Source: Pseudomonas sp. MH9.2
GTDB lineage: Bacteria > Pseudomonadota > Gammaproteobacteria > Pseudomonadales > Pseudomonadaceae
Assembly (NCBI RefSeq): GCF_034353875.1
Contig: NZ_CP133784.1
Span: forward strand, 5,112,501 to 5,176,500
Direction: 5' to 3'
Length of the DNA: 64,000 nucleotides
In this document: positions 47,762 to 56,547 of the stretch, one piece after another
Numbering within the stretch: the first letter of the stretch is position 1
Layout: every line of letters starts with the position of its first letter
Position numbers and translations under genes: made by a program
Notes under the pieces: generated by a model
Told to the model about the DNA's origin: nothing
Seen by the model: only the letters and a program-made list of their open reading frames with translations
The model's database searches: none

Positions 47762-49006
47762 ATGTTCAGACCGTTATCAATTTTTATTGGCGCGCGCTAT
47801 ACCCGCGCCAAGCGCCGTAATCACTTTATTTCGTTTATTTCGATGACCTCGATGATTGGCCTCGCGCTGGGCGTGTTGGCGATGATCGTGGTGCTGTCGG
47901 TGATGAATGGTTTTCAGCGTGAAATGAGTTCGCGGATTCTGGGCATGGTGCCCCACGCCGTTATCGCTGGCGTAACGCCGCTTGACGACTGGAAGCCCGC
48001 AGCCGCTGCGGCGATGAAGAACCCCGAGGTGACCGCTGCCGTTCCGTTCACTGAAATGGAGGGCATGTTCTCCTATAAGGGTTCGATGCAGCCGATCCAG
48101 ATCAGCGGCGTTGACCCCGCGCTGGAGCACAAGGTTTCGATTGTTGCTCAGCACATCACTCAAGGGCGCCTGGAAGACCTCAAGGCTGGCGAATTCGGTG
48201 TGGTGGTCGGTGAGATCACCGCTCGACGTTTTCGCCTGAACGTCGGCGACAAGCTGACCCTGATCGTCCCGGAAGCCAGTAACGCGCCCGGCGGCATTAC
48301 CCCGCGCCTGCAGCGGCTGACGGTGGTCGGCGTGTTCAAGGTGGGTGCCGAACTGGACGGTTCCATGGCTCTGATCAACGTCGCCGACGCTGCGCAAATG
48401 CAGCGCTGGCAGCCTGATCAAGTGCAAGGCGTACGTCTGGCGCTGAAGGATCTGTACACCGCGCCGCAAGTCTCGGCTGCCATTGTTGCCGGCCTCGGTG
48501 CTGATTACCGCGCCGATGACTGGACTCACACTCAGGGCAGCCTGTTCAGTGCGATGAAAATGGAAAAAACCATGATCGGCCTGCTGCTGTTGATGATTGT
48601 CGCGGTGGCGGCGTTCAACATCATTGCCACCTTGATCATGGTGGTTAACGACAAAGGTGCTGACATCGCCATCTTGCGCACCATTGGTGCCACGCCAGGG
48701 CAGATCATGATGATTTTCATGGTTCAAGGCACAGTCATCGGGATCGTCGGTACCCTTATCGGCGGCGTTCTCGGTGTGATCGCGGCGTTCAATGTCAGCG
48801 AGATGGTGGGTTGGCTGGAGCGCGTCACGGGGCAGCACATCTTCAGTTCCGATGTGTACTTCGTCAACAATCTGCCATCCCAGCTGCAGTGGGCAGACGT
48901 TGCGCTGATCTGCAGCGCCGGGTTTATCCTGAGTTTTCTCGCGACGCTCTACCCAGCCTGGCGTGCGGCACAGATTCAGCCGGCGTATGCGCTGCGTTAC
49001 GAGTGA
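47762..49006 (+). CDS. lolE: Lipoprotein-releasing ABC permease LolE
   Basis: A 414-residue partner of LolC with the same plan: N-terminal helix [20 protein letters not shown], a periplasmic domain from about residue 45 to 265, and three C-terminal helices including FNIIATLIMVVNDKGADIAI. The first 45 residues ([20 protein letters not shown]) are nearly the same as in LolC, showing a tandem duplication. The frame extends upstream, but the shared N-terminus sets the ATG at 47762; the ribosome-binding site is weak, as it is for lolC. It ends convergent with copS, with a 27-bp gap and no visible terminator. Confidence 0.93.
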   Translation: MFRPLSIFIGARYTRAKRRNHFISFISMTSMIGLALGVLAMIVVLSVMNGFQREMSSRILGMVPHAVIAGVTPLDDWKPAAAAAMKNPEVTAAVPFTEMEGMFSYKGSMQPIQISGVDPALEHKVSIVAQHITQGRLEDLKAGEFGVVVGEITARRFRLNVGDKLTLIVPEASNAPGGITPRLQRLTVVGVFKVGAELDGSMALINVADAAQMQRWQPDQVQGVRLALKDLYTAPQVSAAIVAGLGADYRADDWTHTQGSLFSAMKMEKTMIGLLLLMIVAVAAFNIIATLIMVVNDKGADIAILRTIGATPGQIMMIFMVQGTVIGIVGTLIGGVLGVIAAFNVSEMVGWLERVTGQHIFSSDVYFVNNLPSQLQWADVALICSAGFILSFLATLYPAWRAAQIQPAYALRYE

Positions 49007-49033
49007 TTGCTGTGCAGTGATTCACGCTTGAAC

Positions 49034-50389
49034 TCAAGCCGGCAACTCAATCACAAAGCGCGTCCAGTCGTCCGCCGATTCGCAGCGAATCTGTCCGCCG
49101 TGGGCGCGGATGATTGACTGAGTGATCGCCAGCCCCAATCCCGCGTGCTCACTGCTGCCTTCGCTGCGTGCAGGGTCCGCACGAAAAAACCGATCGAACA
49201 CATGGGGTAACGCTCGTGCCGGAATAGTTGCGCCGTTGTTTTCGATGCTCAGTTGCACCCCTTGATCCGAGTGGGATATGCGCATTGCGACCTGTCCGCC
49301 CGCCGGGGTGAAGCGCAGCGCGTTGTCCAGTAGGTTGGAGATAGCGCGGCGCAGCATGTTGCGATCACCGGCCAGTGTGGCGTTGCCTTCGCGTGACAGC
49401 CGCACCTGTGCGTCCTCGGCCAAGGGTGCGAAGAACTCCAGCACTGCGTCCGCTTCGTCTTCCAGTTGCAGGGTTTCCCGCATCGGGTTGAGCAAACCGT
49501 GTTCGGCCTTGGCCAGATACAGCATGTCGTTGATCATCTGCGCCATCCATTGCAGCTCCTCAAGATTACCGAGCAAGGCTTCGCGATAATCTTCGGTCGA
49601 GCGCGGGCGGGTGAGGGTGACTTGGGTGTGGGTCAGCAGGTTGGACAGCGGTGTGCGCAGCTCATGGGCGATGTCCGCAGAGAATGCCGAGAGCCGCTGA
49701 AAGGCGTCGTCGAGGCGCCCAAGCATGGCGTTGAAGGCGTGCGTCAGTTCCGCCAGTTCAGCGGGCATTTCCGTCTGCGGCAGCCGTGTGGTCAGCGAAC
49801 TGGCTGAGACGCTGGCGGCGATTTCGCTCATCTGTCTGAGTGGGCGCAGGCCACTGCGTGCTGCCCATGCGCCCAGCAGTGCGGTGGCCAGAGCGGAAAA
49901 ACCGACCGTGAGCCAGATCAAGTGCTGCATGCGCTGAAGAAAGTGTTGGTGATGAGTCACGTCCAGCAACAGCGTCAGCTGCGGTGAATTAACGGCCTCT
50001 GGCTCCAGCAAGGCGTGATACGTTCGATACTCAGTCTCTGCGCTGTGCAAGGTGTGCAGGCCGTGCGGAACGGACAATGTTGCCGGGAGCGTCGGCAGGC
50101 TGTCGAACCAGATGCCTCCGTCACTGCCGCTGATACGCAGCGCCAAGTCAGGCTGACGGCCGAGTTCGCTTTGCAGCGCCGCTTGTCGACCGATGAGATC
50201 GGTTTGGCTTGCAACACCCTTCAATACCGAGCGAAATGTCTGCAACTTGCTGTCGAGTGATTGTTGGTCCAGCTCGATGAAGTGTGCTTCGCTGGCTCGA
50301 TTGAACAGTACGCCCGCGGTCAACGAAACCACGGCAGTGCAGGCTGCGAACAGCAGTGCCAAACGACTGCTGAGGGACAGGCGAGCCAT
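49034..50389 (-). CDS. copS: Heavy-metal sensor histidine kinase CopS
   Basis: A 451-residue membrane kinase. Helix 1 is at about residues 8-29, helix 2 at about 157-176, and a periplasmic sensor lies between them with His-rich stretches (THHQHF). HAMP follows, then H-box FSADIAHELRTPLSNL with phospho-acceptor His242, N-box NLLDNALRFTP and a G2-type GLGLAITQSI. CopS senses periplasmic copper in Pseudomonas and controls CopR. The start codon ATG at 50389 overlaps the copR stop by one base (TGATG), so the two are translated together. Confidence 0.9.
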   Translation of the reverse strand: MARLSLSSRLALLFAACTAVVSLTAGVLFNRASEAHFIELDQQSLDSKLQTFRSVLKGVASQTDLIGRQAALQSELGRQPDLALRISGSDGGIWFDSLPTLPATLSVPHGLHTLHSAETEYRTYHALLEPEAVNSPQLTLLLDVTHHQHFLQRMQHLIWLTVGFSALATALLGAWAARSGLRPLRQMSEIAASVSASSLTTRLPQTEMPAELAELTHAFNAMLGRLDDAFQRLSAFSADIAHELRTPLSNLLTHTQVTLTRPRSTEDYREALLGNLEELQWMAQMINDMLYLAKAEHGLLNPMRETLQLEDEADAVLEFFAPLAEDAQVRLSREGNATLAGDRNMLRRAISNLLDNALRFTPAGGQVAMRISHSDQGVQLSIENNGATIPARALPHVFDRFFRADPARSEGSSEHAGLGLAITQSIIRAHGGQIRCESADDWTRFVIELPA

Positions 50390-51069
50390 CACAGGGGGCG
50401 CTCTTCAAGGACATAGCCCATGCCGCGCACGGTATGGATCAGTTTGTTTGGGTAATCATCATCGACCTTCAAGCGCAAGCGGCGGATGGCGACTTCGATC
50501 ACGTTGGTGTCGCTGTCGAAATTCATGTCCCAGACCTGTGATGCGATCAGCGATTTAGGTAGCACTTCACCCTGGCGCCGCAACAGCAGTTCCAGCAGCG
50601 AAAACTCCTTGGCCGTCAGGTCGATGCGGTGTCCATTGCGCTCGACACGTCGACGCAGCAGGTCAAGGCGCAAATCCGCCAGTTGCAGATGGGTTTCCTG
50701 CGCGACGCTGCTGCCACGACGAAGCAGGCTGCGGACCCGGGCGAGCAGTTCAGAGAAGGCGAAGGGTTTGACCAGGTAATCATCTGCACCCAGCTCAAGG
50801 CCTCGAACCCGATCCTCCACTGCATCACGGGCTGTGAGAAATAGCACAGGCGTCTCCAGTCCGGCGCTGCGCACGGCCTGGAGTATCTGCCAGCCGTCGC
50901 GGCCGGGCAGCATCACATCCAGGATCAGCAGCGCGTAGTCGCCGCTCAACGCCAAGTGCTGTCCCGTGGTGCCATCGGCCACCAGTTCGGTGATGAAACC
51001 GGCCTCGTTCAGGCCTTGGCGCAGGTAATGGCCGGTTTTCGGTTGATCTTCGACGATTAGTAATTTCAT
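50389..51069 (-). CDS. copR: Copper response regulator CopR (OmpR type)
   Basis: A 226-residue OmpR/PhoB-type regulator. The receiver has Asp51 ([10 protein letters not shown]), T/S and Lys101-region [13 protein letters not shown]; the winged helix ends [13 protein letters not shown]. The run [20 protein letters not shown] and [15 protein letters not shown] is that of heavy-metal regulators CopR, CusR and IrlR. It is divergent from the cupredoxin gene; the gap contains a box like that of CusR/CopR at 51146-51160. In P. aeruginosa CopR activates the neighbouring cupredoxin and other copper genes, and the same is inferred here. Confidence 0.92.
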   Translation of the reverse strand: MKLLIVEDQPKTGHYLRQGLNEAGFITELVADGTTGQHLALSGDYALLILDVMLPGRDGWQILQAVRSAGLETPVLFLTARDAVEDRVRGLELGADDYLVKPFAFSELLARVRSLLRRGSSVAQETHLQLADLRLDLLRRRVERNGHRIDLTAKEFSLLELLLRRQGEVLPKSLIASQVWDMNFDSDTNVIEVAIRRLRLKVDDDYPNKLIHTVRGMGYVLEERPL

Positions 51070-51145
51070 GGGCGACTCGTGGCGACGGCGGAGGAGCTTA
51101 TGCAGCGGTACTTTATAACGCGAATGGCAGATCCAAGGCCGAAGC

Positions 51146-51160
51146 TGACAAAGTTGTAAT
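51146..51160. promoter_or_regulatory. Candidate CopR/CusR-type box
   Basis: TGACAAAGTTGTAAT fits the CusR-type palindrome TGACAA-NN-TTGTCA with one mismatch. It lies between copR and the cupredoxin gene, 74 bp before the latter's start. Confidence 0.6.
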
Positions 51161-51233
51161 CTCCCGGTCAGCTAACTGCCAGCGCTGCCTCTCTACAGTA
51201 GGGTGATTGATTGTCGCTTATTTGGAGAAGTCT

Positions 51234-51803
51234 ATGGTTTCGCTTGTTCGTATTGCCGTGGTCGCGGGGCTGCTGGGGTTGAGCCTGCCGCTAATGGCTT
51301 CGTCTGCCCATACACTGAACTTCGGTCACGCTGCTCCGGCGGCTCAGGCTACTCGCACGGTCGAGTTGACCTTGGGCGATATGTTTTTCCAGGACAAGGC
51401 TATTCAGGTCAAAGCGGGTGAGACGGTGCGCTTCGTCCTCGTCAACAAGGGGCAGTTGCTGCACGAGTTCAACCTTGGCGACGCGGCCATGCACGCGGAA
51501 CATCAGAAGGAAATGCTCGCGATGCAGCAAGGCGGCATGCTCTCGCCGACGGGTATGAGTCATGAGGCAATGAGCCATGAGGCAATGGATCACGGCAGTA
51601 TGGGTCATGACAGCATGATGCAAGGTGCAATGAATAATGATAAACCCATGAAACACGACGCCCCCAACAGCGTGCTGGTTGAGCCGGGCAAAACCGCCGA
51701 ATTGACCTGGACCTTCAGCAAGGCCAGCAACCTGGAATTTGCCTGCAACATTCCCGGGCATTATCAGGCGGGTATGGTCGGCAAGATCAACGTCGTCGAC
51801 TAG
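51234..51803 (+). CDS. Copper-resistance cupredoxin with Met/His-rich insert
   Basis: A 189-residue periplasmic cupredoxin. The signal peptide MVSLVRIAVVAGLLGLSLPL ends near MASSA. Type-1 copper ligands are apparent as His in LLHEFNLGD, Cys and His in FACNIPGHYQ and Met in AGMVG. Between strands lies an insert with repeated MSHEAMSHEAMDHGSMGHD units, a copper-binding style seen in CopA/CopB-like proteins. GGAGA eight bases upstream fixes the ATG at 51234. It is divergent from copRS, as in P. aeruginosa, where the homologue is copper-induced; ptrA, present there, is missing here. Confidence 0.88.
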   Translation: MVSLVRIAVVAGLLGLSLPLMASSAHTLNFGHAAPAAQATRTVELTLGDMFFQDKAIQVKAGETVRFVLVNKGQLLHEFNLGDAAMHAEHQKEMLAMQQGGMLSPTGMSHEAMSHEAMDHGSMGHDSMMQGAMNNDKPMKHDAPNSVLVEPGKTAELTWTFSKASNLEFACNIPGHYQAGMVGKINVVD

Positions 51804-51864
51804 GCGCTGAAAGCTGCGGGCAAACCCTATAAACTTGCGGGGATTATTTAGCCAGGTCCCCGCC

Positions 51865-52695
51865 ATGCATCCCGCAGCCGAACATTCGCCGCTGGGCAAG
51901 TCCAGTGAATACATTGCTACCTACACGCCGTCCCTGCTGTTCCCGATCCCGCGCGCGGCGAAATGGGCCGAGCTTGGGCTCACAGCTGAAACGCTGCCCT
52001 ATCAAGGTGTCGACTTCTGGAACTGTTTCGAGTTGTCCTGGTTGCTGCCGTCGGGCAAGCCGGTGGTAGCTATTGGTGAATTCACCATCCCGGCAGACTC
52101 GCCGAATATTATTGAGTCTAAATCTTTCAAGCTCTACCTTAACTCGCTGAACCAGACCGAGTTCCCGGATCGCGCCAGCCTGGTCTCGACGTTGCAGGCG
52201 GATCTGTCTGCCGCCGCTGGCAAGCCGGTGGGCGTACGCATTCGCAGCCTGAGTGACGTTGAAGCAGAGGGTGTCGCGGCATTGCCGGGCGTTTGCATCG
52301 ATGAGCTGGACGTGAGCATCAACAGCTATGAAACGCCGCGCCCAGAGCTGCTGCGTTGCGATGAATCGCGGGTGATCGAAGAAAGCCTGCACAGCCATCT
52401 GCTCAAGTCTAATTGTCCGGTCACTAGCCAACCTGACTGGGGTAGCGTTGCTGTGGAATATCGCGGTTCCGCTCTGGATCACGCCAGTTTGTTGGCCTAT
52501 ATCGTCAGCTTTCGTCAGCACTCCGATTTTCACGAGCAATGCGTCGAGCGGATTTTTCTCGATCTGCAACGCTTGCTCAAGCCAGAGAAGTTAACGGTCT
52601 ACGCACGTTACGTGCGACGCGGCGGGTTGGACATCAACCCTTATCGCAGTACCGAGGCGATCAGTCTGGAAAACCGCAGGCTGGCACGTCAGTAA
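51865..52695 (+). CDS. queF: NADPH-dependent 7-cyano-7-deazaguanine reductase QueF
   Basis: A 276-residue long-type QueF (two tandem T-folds), which reduces preQ0 to preQ1 for queuosine in tRNA. The substrate motif [11 protein letters not shown] is at about 84-94, and the thioimide-forming Cys184 with Asp191 lies in [12 protein letters not shown]. The C-terminus [18 protein letters not shown] is characteristic. The open frame starts 10 codons earlier, but the ATG at 51865 gives the family N-terminus and sits in the usual place after the copper gene. A strong terminator follows the stop. Confidence 0.95.
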   Translation: MHPAAEHSPLGKSSEYIATYTPSLLFPIPRAAKWAELGLTAETLPYQGVDFWNCFELSWLLPSGKPVVAIGEFTIPADSPNIIESKSFKLYLNSLNQTEFPDRASLVSTLQADLSAAAGKPVGVRIRSLSDVEAEGVAALPGVCIDELDVSINSYETPRPELLRCDESRVIEESLHSHLLKSNCPVTSQPDWGSVAVEYRGSALDHASLLAYIVSFRQHSDFHEQCVERIFLDLQRLLKPEKLTVYARYVRRGGLDINPYRSTEAISLENRRLARQ

Positions 52696-52699
52696 ACGA

Positions 52700-52728
52700 A
52701 AAAACCCGTCTAAATCAGACGGGTTTTT
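52700..52728. terminator. Bidirectional intrinsic terminator
   Basis: ACCCGTCT and AGACGGGT form an 8-bp stem with a 5-base loop, flanked by an A-run on the left and TTTT on the right. It serves queF and the convergent DUF4404 gene. Confidence 0.92.
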
Positions 52729-52761
52729 GTGGTGCGTAACCGATGTGTTTCGCGGGTGGGC

Positions 52762-53025
52762 TTAAATCCCGATATTACCCAAGGTCTGAACAATGCTACG
52801 CAATGTTCCGGCAATGGCTGGATGTTCCAGCTCAAAGCGTTCGACGGCAAGATTGACGTTGTCAGCCAAGCTCGAATCCTGAGTCACGGTTTCCAGTTGC
52901 AGCTCCAGTTCGATCTTCTGCATCAGATCATGCAGGTGCTCGCGTTCCGATTCGGACAGCGGCGGGTTCTGCTCCAGTTGCTCGCGCAGGGTATTGAGTT
53001 GTTCTTGCAGTTCGCGGGCAGGCAT
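52762..53025 (-). CDS. DUF4404 family protein
   Basis: An 87-residue acidic, wholly helical protein. It begins MPARELQEQLNTLREQLEQN and continues with a second helix HDLMQKIELELQLE, then ends with LRSIVQTLGNIGI, which matches the DUF4404 pattern. No catalytic residues stand out; a coiled-coil dimer seems likely. GGGAGC about eight bases before the ATG can act as ribosome-binding site. It is convergent with queF. Function is unknown. Confidence 0.82.
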   Translation of the reverse strand: MPARELQEQLNTLREQLEQNPPLSESEREHLHDLMQKIELELQLETVTQDSSLADNVNLAVERFELEHPAIAGTLRSIVQTLGNIGI

Positions 53026-53146
53026 AGCGTGCTCCCTTTATGGATAGTCTCTGGCATGGACCTTAGCGCTGAGCTAAAGGTCCTTGATAAGTATAAGACT
53101 AATCCACTCCGAAGCTGCATGCATGATCTTGATCAACGGGTCGCGA

Positions 53147-53815
53147 TCAGGGTTTCTCACCCTTGGTGCGGCGCAAGCTGATATCGGCGAGGCAGGAAGC
53201 GAGTTCCCCAAGGTGATCGATCACTGAATGCACACCAAGGCCATACAGTTGTAGGGTCGCTTGGCCGCGTCGGTATTCGCGTTCAGTACTGTTCAGCGCT
53301 CGCCATTCACTAGGCGACAATCCGCAGAGGGGGCCGCAAGATGCCAGGCCGACGGTCCAGAGTCCGGCATTGAGCCCGGACTGCAGCAGGCGTGGTTCAC
53401 CGCTGACGAGCACGCAGCCATCGAGTTGTTTCACCTTCAAGGCCATTAACGCCTGCCAGCAGGCATCGGGTGCGGGCCAGGCTGCGCAGGAGGGAGTGGC
53501 ATGATCGGCCGGTTGAACCCATTCCAGCAGTGGCGCCGCCAAGCGCTGGCTGACCGTGGAGGGGAGATCATCCAGCCATACGCAAGGTACGCCTTGTCGG
53601 CTTAGAGTTTGCAGAATATCCAGAGCGCCCGGTGTGACGCGGGCCTGCTCGCTCATCTCGAATTGAATATCCTGCGGCTGTGCGTCGAGTGCGTTTCGGG
53701 CCGACACCGCTCGGGCGCGAGCACCAAAGTCGACCAGGCAGCCACTGAGGCCAAAGAGCAGGGCAGTGAAGGTCGGCGAAGGAGAGGGGGCTGGTGTGGC
53801 GCGTGGCGCAGGCAT
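53147..53815 (-). CDS. Phosphonatase-like HAD protein without catalytic aspartates
   Basis: A 222-residue protein of the phosphonoacetaldehyde hydrolase (PhnX) branch of HAD enzymes. The C-terminal half, SGLNAGLWTVGLASCGPLCG, LSPSEWRALNSTEREYRRGQ and VHSVIDHLGEL, follows PhnX closely. HAD motif I, normally DxDGT, reads FGLSGCLVDFG, so both Asp are lost (Gly and Ser). Motif IV Asp-Asp reads LVSGEP. It should thus be unable to dephosphorylate in the HAD manner. It is a full-length open frame, so a structural or regulatory role is possible. An ATG is at 53815; the Pro-rich N-terminus is unusual. Confidence 0.78.
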   Translation of the reverse strand: MPAPRATPAPSPSPTFTALLFGLSGCLVDFGARARAVSARNALDAQPQDIQFEMSEQARVTPGALDILQTLSRQGVPCVWLDDLPSTVSQRLAAPLLEWVQPADHATPSCAAWPAPDACWQALMALKVKQLDGCVLVSGEPRLLQSGLNAGLWTVGLASCGPLCGLSPSEWRALNSTEREYRRGQATLQLYGLGVHSVIDHLGELASCLADISLRRTKGEKP

Positions 53816-54023
53816 GGTGACGTCCCTGAAGTATCCTCACACGCTACGGGTGATAGATGACAGTCGCATGACGACTTAGTCACGAGGGTGGGCCGTTGAT
53901 TTTGTGCTTTGTCAGCCTCTGGATCCACTAAGCTGCCTAAATAGTCGTGGAAGGCTTTATACTGCGCGTCTTGAGTTGCAGGGCGTAGCGCCCGTCCCAT
54001 TACTGTCTCTAGGAGTGTCTGCT

Positions 54024-54725
54024 ATGCCCGTGACTGGTGCAGGCTTTATCGATCGTCTGGCTCAATTGTGTATTTGTGCCGGTGTTGCGCTGGTTCCCAT
54101 GGTTGCTCAGGCCGCTGATGAAGACCCTTGGGAAGGCGTCAACCGAGTCATTTTCCGCTTCAATGACACGCTCGATACCTATGCGCTGAAGCCATTGGCG
54201 CAGGGTTATCAGTACATCACGCCGCAGTTCCTTGAAGACGGCATCCACAACATGTTCAATAACATCGGTGACGTTCGCAACTTCGCCAATGATGTATTGC
54301 AGGCCAAGCCGTACGCTGCGGGCGTCGACACAACGCGTCTGCTCTTGAATACCACGCTTGGTGTGGCCGGCTTCTTCGACGTCGGTACCAAAATGGGTTT
54401 GCAGCGTAACGATGAAGACTTTGGTCAGACCTTGGGTTATTGGGGTTTGCCGAGCGGCCCATATGTGGTGCTGCCGTTGCTCGGTCCTAGCAACGTGCGC
54501 GATGGCCTCGCCCTGTACCCTGATACTTACGATGCACCGTACCATTACATGAATGACATACCGGCCCGTAACACCACGTGGGGTGTGGATATTATTGACA
54601 CCCGTGCGAGCCTGCTGTCAGCTGAGAAGTTGATCCGCGGCGACAAATACACGTTCATCCGTAACGCCTACTTGCAAAACCGTGAGTTCAAGGTGAAAGA
54701 CGGCAAGGTCAAAGACGATTTCTAG
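54024..54725 (+). CDS. mlaA: Outer-membrane lipid asymmetry protein MlaA (VacJ)
   Basis: A 233-residue MlaA protein that removes misplaced phospholipids from the outer leaflet of the outer membrane and passes them to MlaC. Family motifs: DPWEGVNRVIFRFND, NMFNNIGDVRNFANDVLQ, GVAGFFDVGTKMG and GYWGLPSGPYVVLPLLGPS. The leader (IDRLAQLCICAGVALVP, then MVAQA-ADED) suits ordinary signal peptidase cleavage after AQA and lacks a good lipobox, unlike E. coli MlaA, a lipoprotein. AGGAG twelve bases upstream fixes the ATG at 54024, 40 codons inside the longest frame. Confidence 0.92.
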   Translation: MPVTGAGFIDRLAQLCICAGVALVPMVAQAADEDPWEGVNRVIFRFNDTLDTYALKPLAQGYQYITPQFLEDGIHNMFNNIGDVRNFANDVLQAKPYAAGVDTTRLLLNTTLGVAGFFDVGTKMGLQRNDEDFGQTLGYWGLPSGPYVVLPLLGPSNVRDGLALYPDTYDAPYHYMNDIPARNTTWGVDIIDTRASLLSAEKLIRGDKYTFIRNAYLQNREFKVKDGKVKDDF

Positions 54726-54738
54726 TCTTCCGGCCAGT

Positions 54739-54769
54739 AAAAAAGGCGACCTTCTGGTCGCCTTTTTTG
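54739..54769. terminator. Bidirectional intrinsic terminator after mlaA
   Basis: GGCGACC and GGTCGCC form a perfect 7-bp stem with loop TTCT, flanked by AAAAAA and TTTTTT. It serves mlaA and the convergent PilZ gene. Confidence 0.93.
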
Positions 54770-54797
54770 TTTGATTTTCCCTTCGAAAAAAATCGAT

Positions 54798-55097
54798 TCA
54801 ATTCATTGAGAGAATAGTCAGGCCTAGCTTCTGACCCCCTTCTTCTTGATCGGTTAGCCACACGACTTCGGTATCTGCTTCCAGCCCCTTGAGCGCCGTA
54901 TGGTCGGAATCGATCCGCACACTCAGCTTGTCTCCGACCTTGAACACGCGAGGCGTCTCCACTTGCATGCCCGAGCTTGACAGGTCCACGCAGACTGCTG
55001 GAATGATCTGGCCGGCGTACAACAGGGTCACGTCGGCATCCACACGCATGCGGATGTAATCTCTCTTTTCCGCGTAGTTCCGATCATTTTGGCTCAT
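54798..55097 (-). CDS. PilZ domain c-di-GMP receptor
   Basis: A 99-residue stand-alone PilZ domain. The first motif RxxxR is present as KRDYIRMRV near residue 11 and the second as DLSSSGMQVE near residue 38, so c-di-GMP binding is expected. No other domain is fused. Such small proteins relay c-di-GMP to partner proteins in motility or polysaccharide control. It is divergent from the rssB-like gene with a 268-bp gap and convergent with mlaA. The start is an ATG at 55097. Confidence 0.9.
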   Translation of the reverse strand: MSQNDRNYAEKRDYIRMRVDADVTLLYAGQIIPAVCVDLSSSGMQVETPRVFKVGDKLSVRIDSDHTALKGLEADTEVVWLTDQEEGGQKLGLTILSMN

Positions 55098-55365
55098 GAC
55101 ATGTCCTTCGATTTCGTTGCTGATTTACCTGTTCTTATAACTCCGGGTGATTTGCGATGTAAAGACATCCAGTGACCATCGGCGTGAGCTTGAAACGCCC
55201 GGCGTATGGGAGTACCGTCTGCGCCTTGAAGGGCACCTTTGAACAGCGCTGCGCACGACCAAAAGTCTGTCGTTACTGTTCAGAGAGGCTAGAAGCGAAT
55301 CCAGTACGCGAGTCCGGTAAAAACCGAGCCGCCTACGCCAACCTACTCTGGCGCCGTTTGCCCAC

Positions 55366-56547
55366 ATGCAGAAAACCAGTGCCACGCTGCTGATAATCGA
55401 TGACGACGAAGTAGTGCGAGCTAGCATCGCCGCCTATTTGGAAGACAGTGGTTTCAGCGTCCTGCAAGCGAGCAATGGCTTGCAGGGTCTTCAGGTCTTT
55501 GAGCAAAAAAAGCCCGACCTTGTGATCTGCGACCTGCGTATGCCTCAGGTGGGCGGCCTCGAGCTGATCCGTCAGGTAACTACCCTCTCGCCTGAAACGC
55601 CAGTGATAGTCGTATCCGGGGCAGGAGTCATGAGCGACGCCGTCGAGGCCTTGCGCCTGGGTGCTGCCGATTACTTGGTCAAGCCTCTAGAAGATCTAGC
55701 GGTGCTTGAGCACTCAGTGCGTCGAGCCCTGGATCGTGCGCGGCTGCTTCTGGAAAACCAGCGCTATCGTCAGAAGCTCGAAACGGCCAACCGCGAACTC
55801 GAAGCCAGCCTGCATTTGCTCCAGGAAGACCAGAACGCCGGTCGACAGGTGCAGATGAACATGTTGCCGGTCAATCCATGGGCGGTCGATCAGTTCCAGT
55901 TCGCTCACGAGATCATCCCGTCGCTATACCTGTCGGGCGACTTCGTGGATTACTTTCGGGTCGACGAGCGCCGCGTGGCGTTTTACCTCGCCGACGTGTC
56001 CGGGCATGGTGCTTCTTCAGCCTTTGTCACGGTGCTGCTGAAGTTCATGACCACGCGCCTGTTGTTCGAATTCAAACGTAGCGGTACATTGCCGGAGTTC
56101 AAACCTTCGGAGGTGCTGGGTCATATCAACCGTGGACTGATCAACTGCAACCTGGGCAAGCATGTGACCATGGTGGGTGGTGTGATCGACGAAGAAACCG
56201 GGAAATTGACCTACAGCATCGGTGGCCATTTACCGCTACCGATCTTGTACACGCCCACGGATGTCCATTATCTGGAAGGCCGTGGCCTGCCGGTCGGGCT
56301 GTTCAATGAGGCGACCTATCAGGATCACGTACTGGACTTGCCTGAGACCTTCAGCCTGACTTTACTCTCCGATGGGATTTTGGACCTTTTGCCCGGTGAT
56401 ACACTCAAAGAGAAAGAGGCCATTTTACCTCAGCTGGTAAAAAAGGCCGGCGGCAGCCTGGATGGTCTGCGTCAAGTTTTTGGATTGGCCACGCTAGGAG
56501 AGATGCCGGATGATATCGCCTTGTTGGTGTTGAGCAGGAACCTTTAA
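55366..56547 (+). CDS. rssB: Response regulator-PP2C phosphatase RssB
   Basis: A 393-residue fusion. Residues 1-125 form a receiver with Asp56 (VICDLRMP) and LVKPLEDL; a coiled-coil linker follows (residues about 128-165), then a PPM/SpoIIE-type phosphatase with LSGDFVDYF, DVSGHGASSAFV, LLSDGILDLLPG and DDIALLVL. All expected metal-binding aspartates are present, so it should be active, unlike E. coli RssB, whose phosphatase-like domain is inactive. Its likely substrate is the STAS protein encoded directly downstream, with a one-base overlap (TAATG). Pseudomonas members are linked to general-stress control. Confidence 0.85.
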   Translation: MQKTSATLLIIDDDEVVRASIAAYLEDSGFSVLQASNGLQGLQVFEQKKPDLVICDLRMPQVGGLELIRQVTTLSPETPVIVVSGAGVMSDAVEALRLGAADYLVKPLEDLAVLEHSVRRALDRARLLLENQRYRQKLETANRELEASLHLLQEDQNAGRQVQMNMLPVNPWAVDQFQFAHEIIPSLYLSGDFVDYFRVDERRVAFYLADVSGHGASSAFVTVLLKFMTTRLLFEFKRSGTLPEFKPSEVLGHINRGLINCNLGKHVTMVGGVIDEETGKLTYSIGGHLPLPILYTPTDVHYLEGRGLPVGLFNEATYQDHVLDLPETFSLTLLSDGILDLLPGDTLKEKEAILPQLVKKAGGSLDGLRQVFGLATLGEMPDDIALLVLSRNL

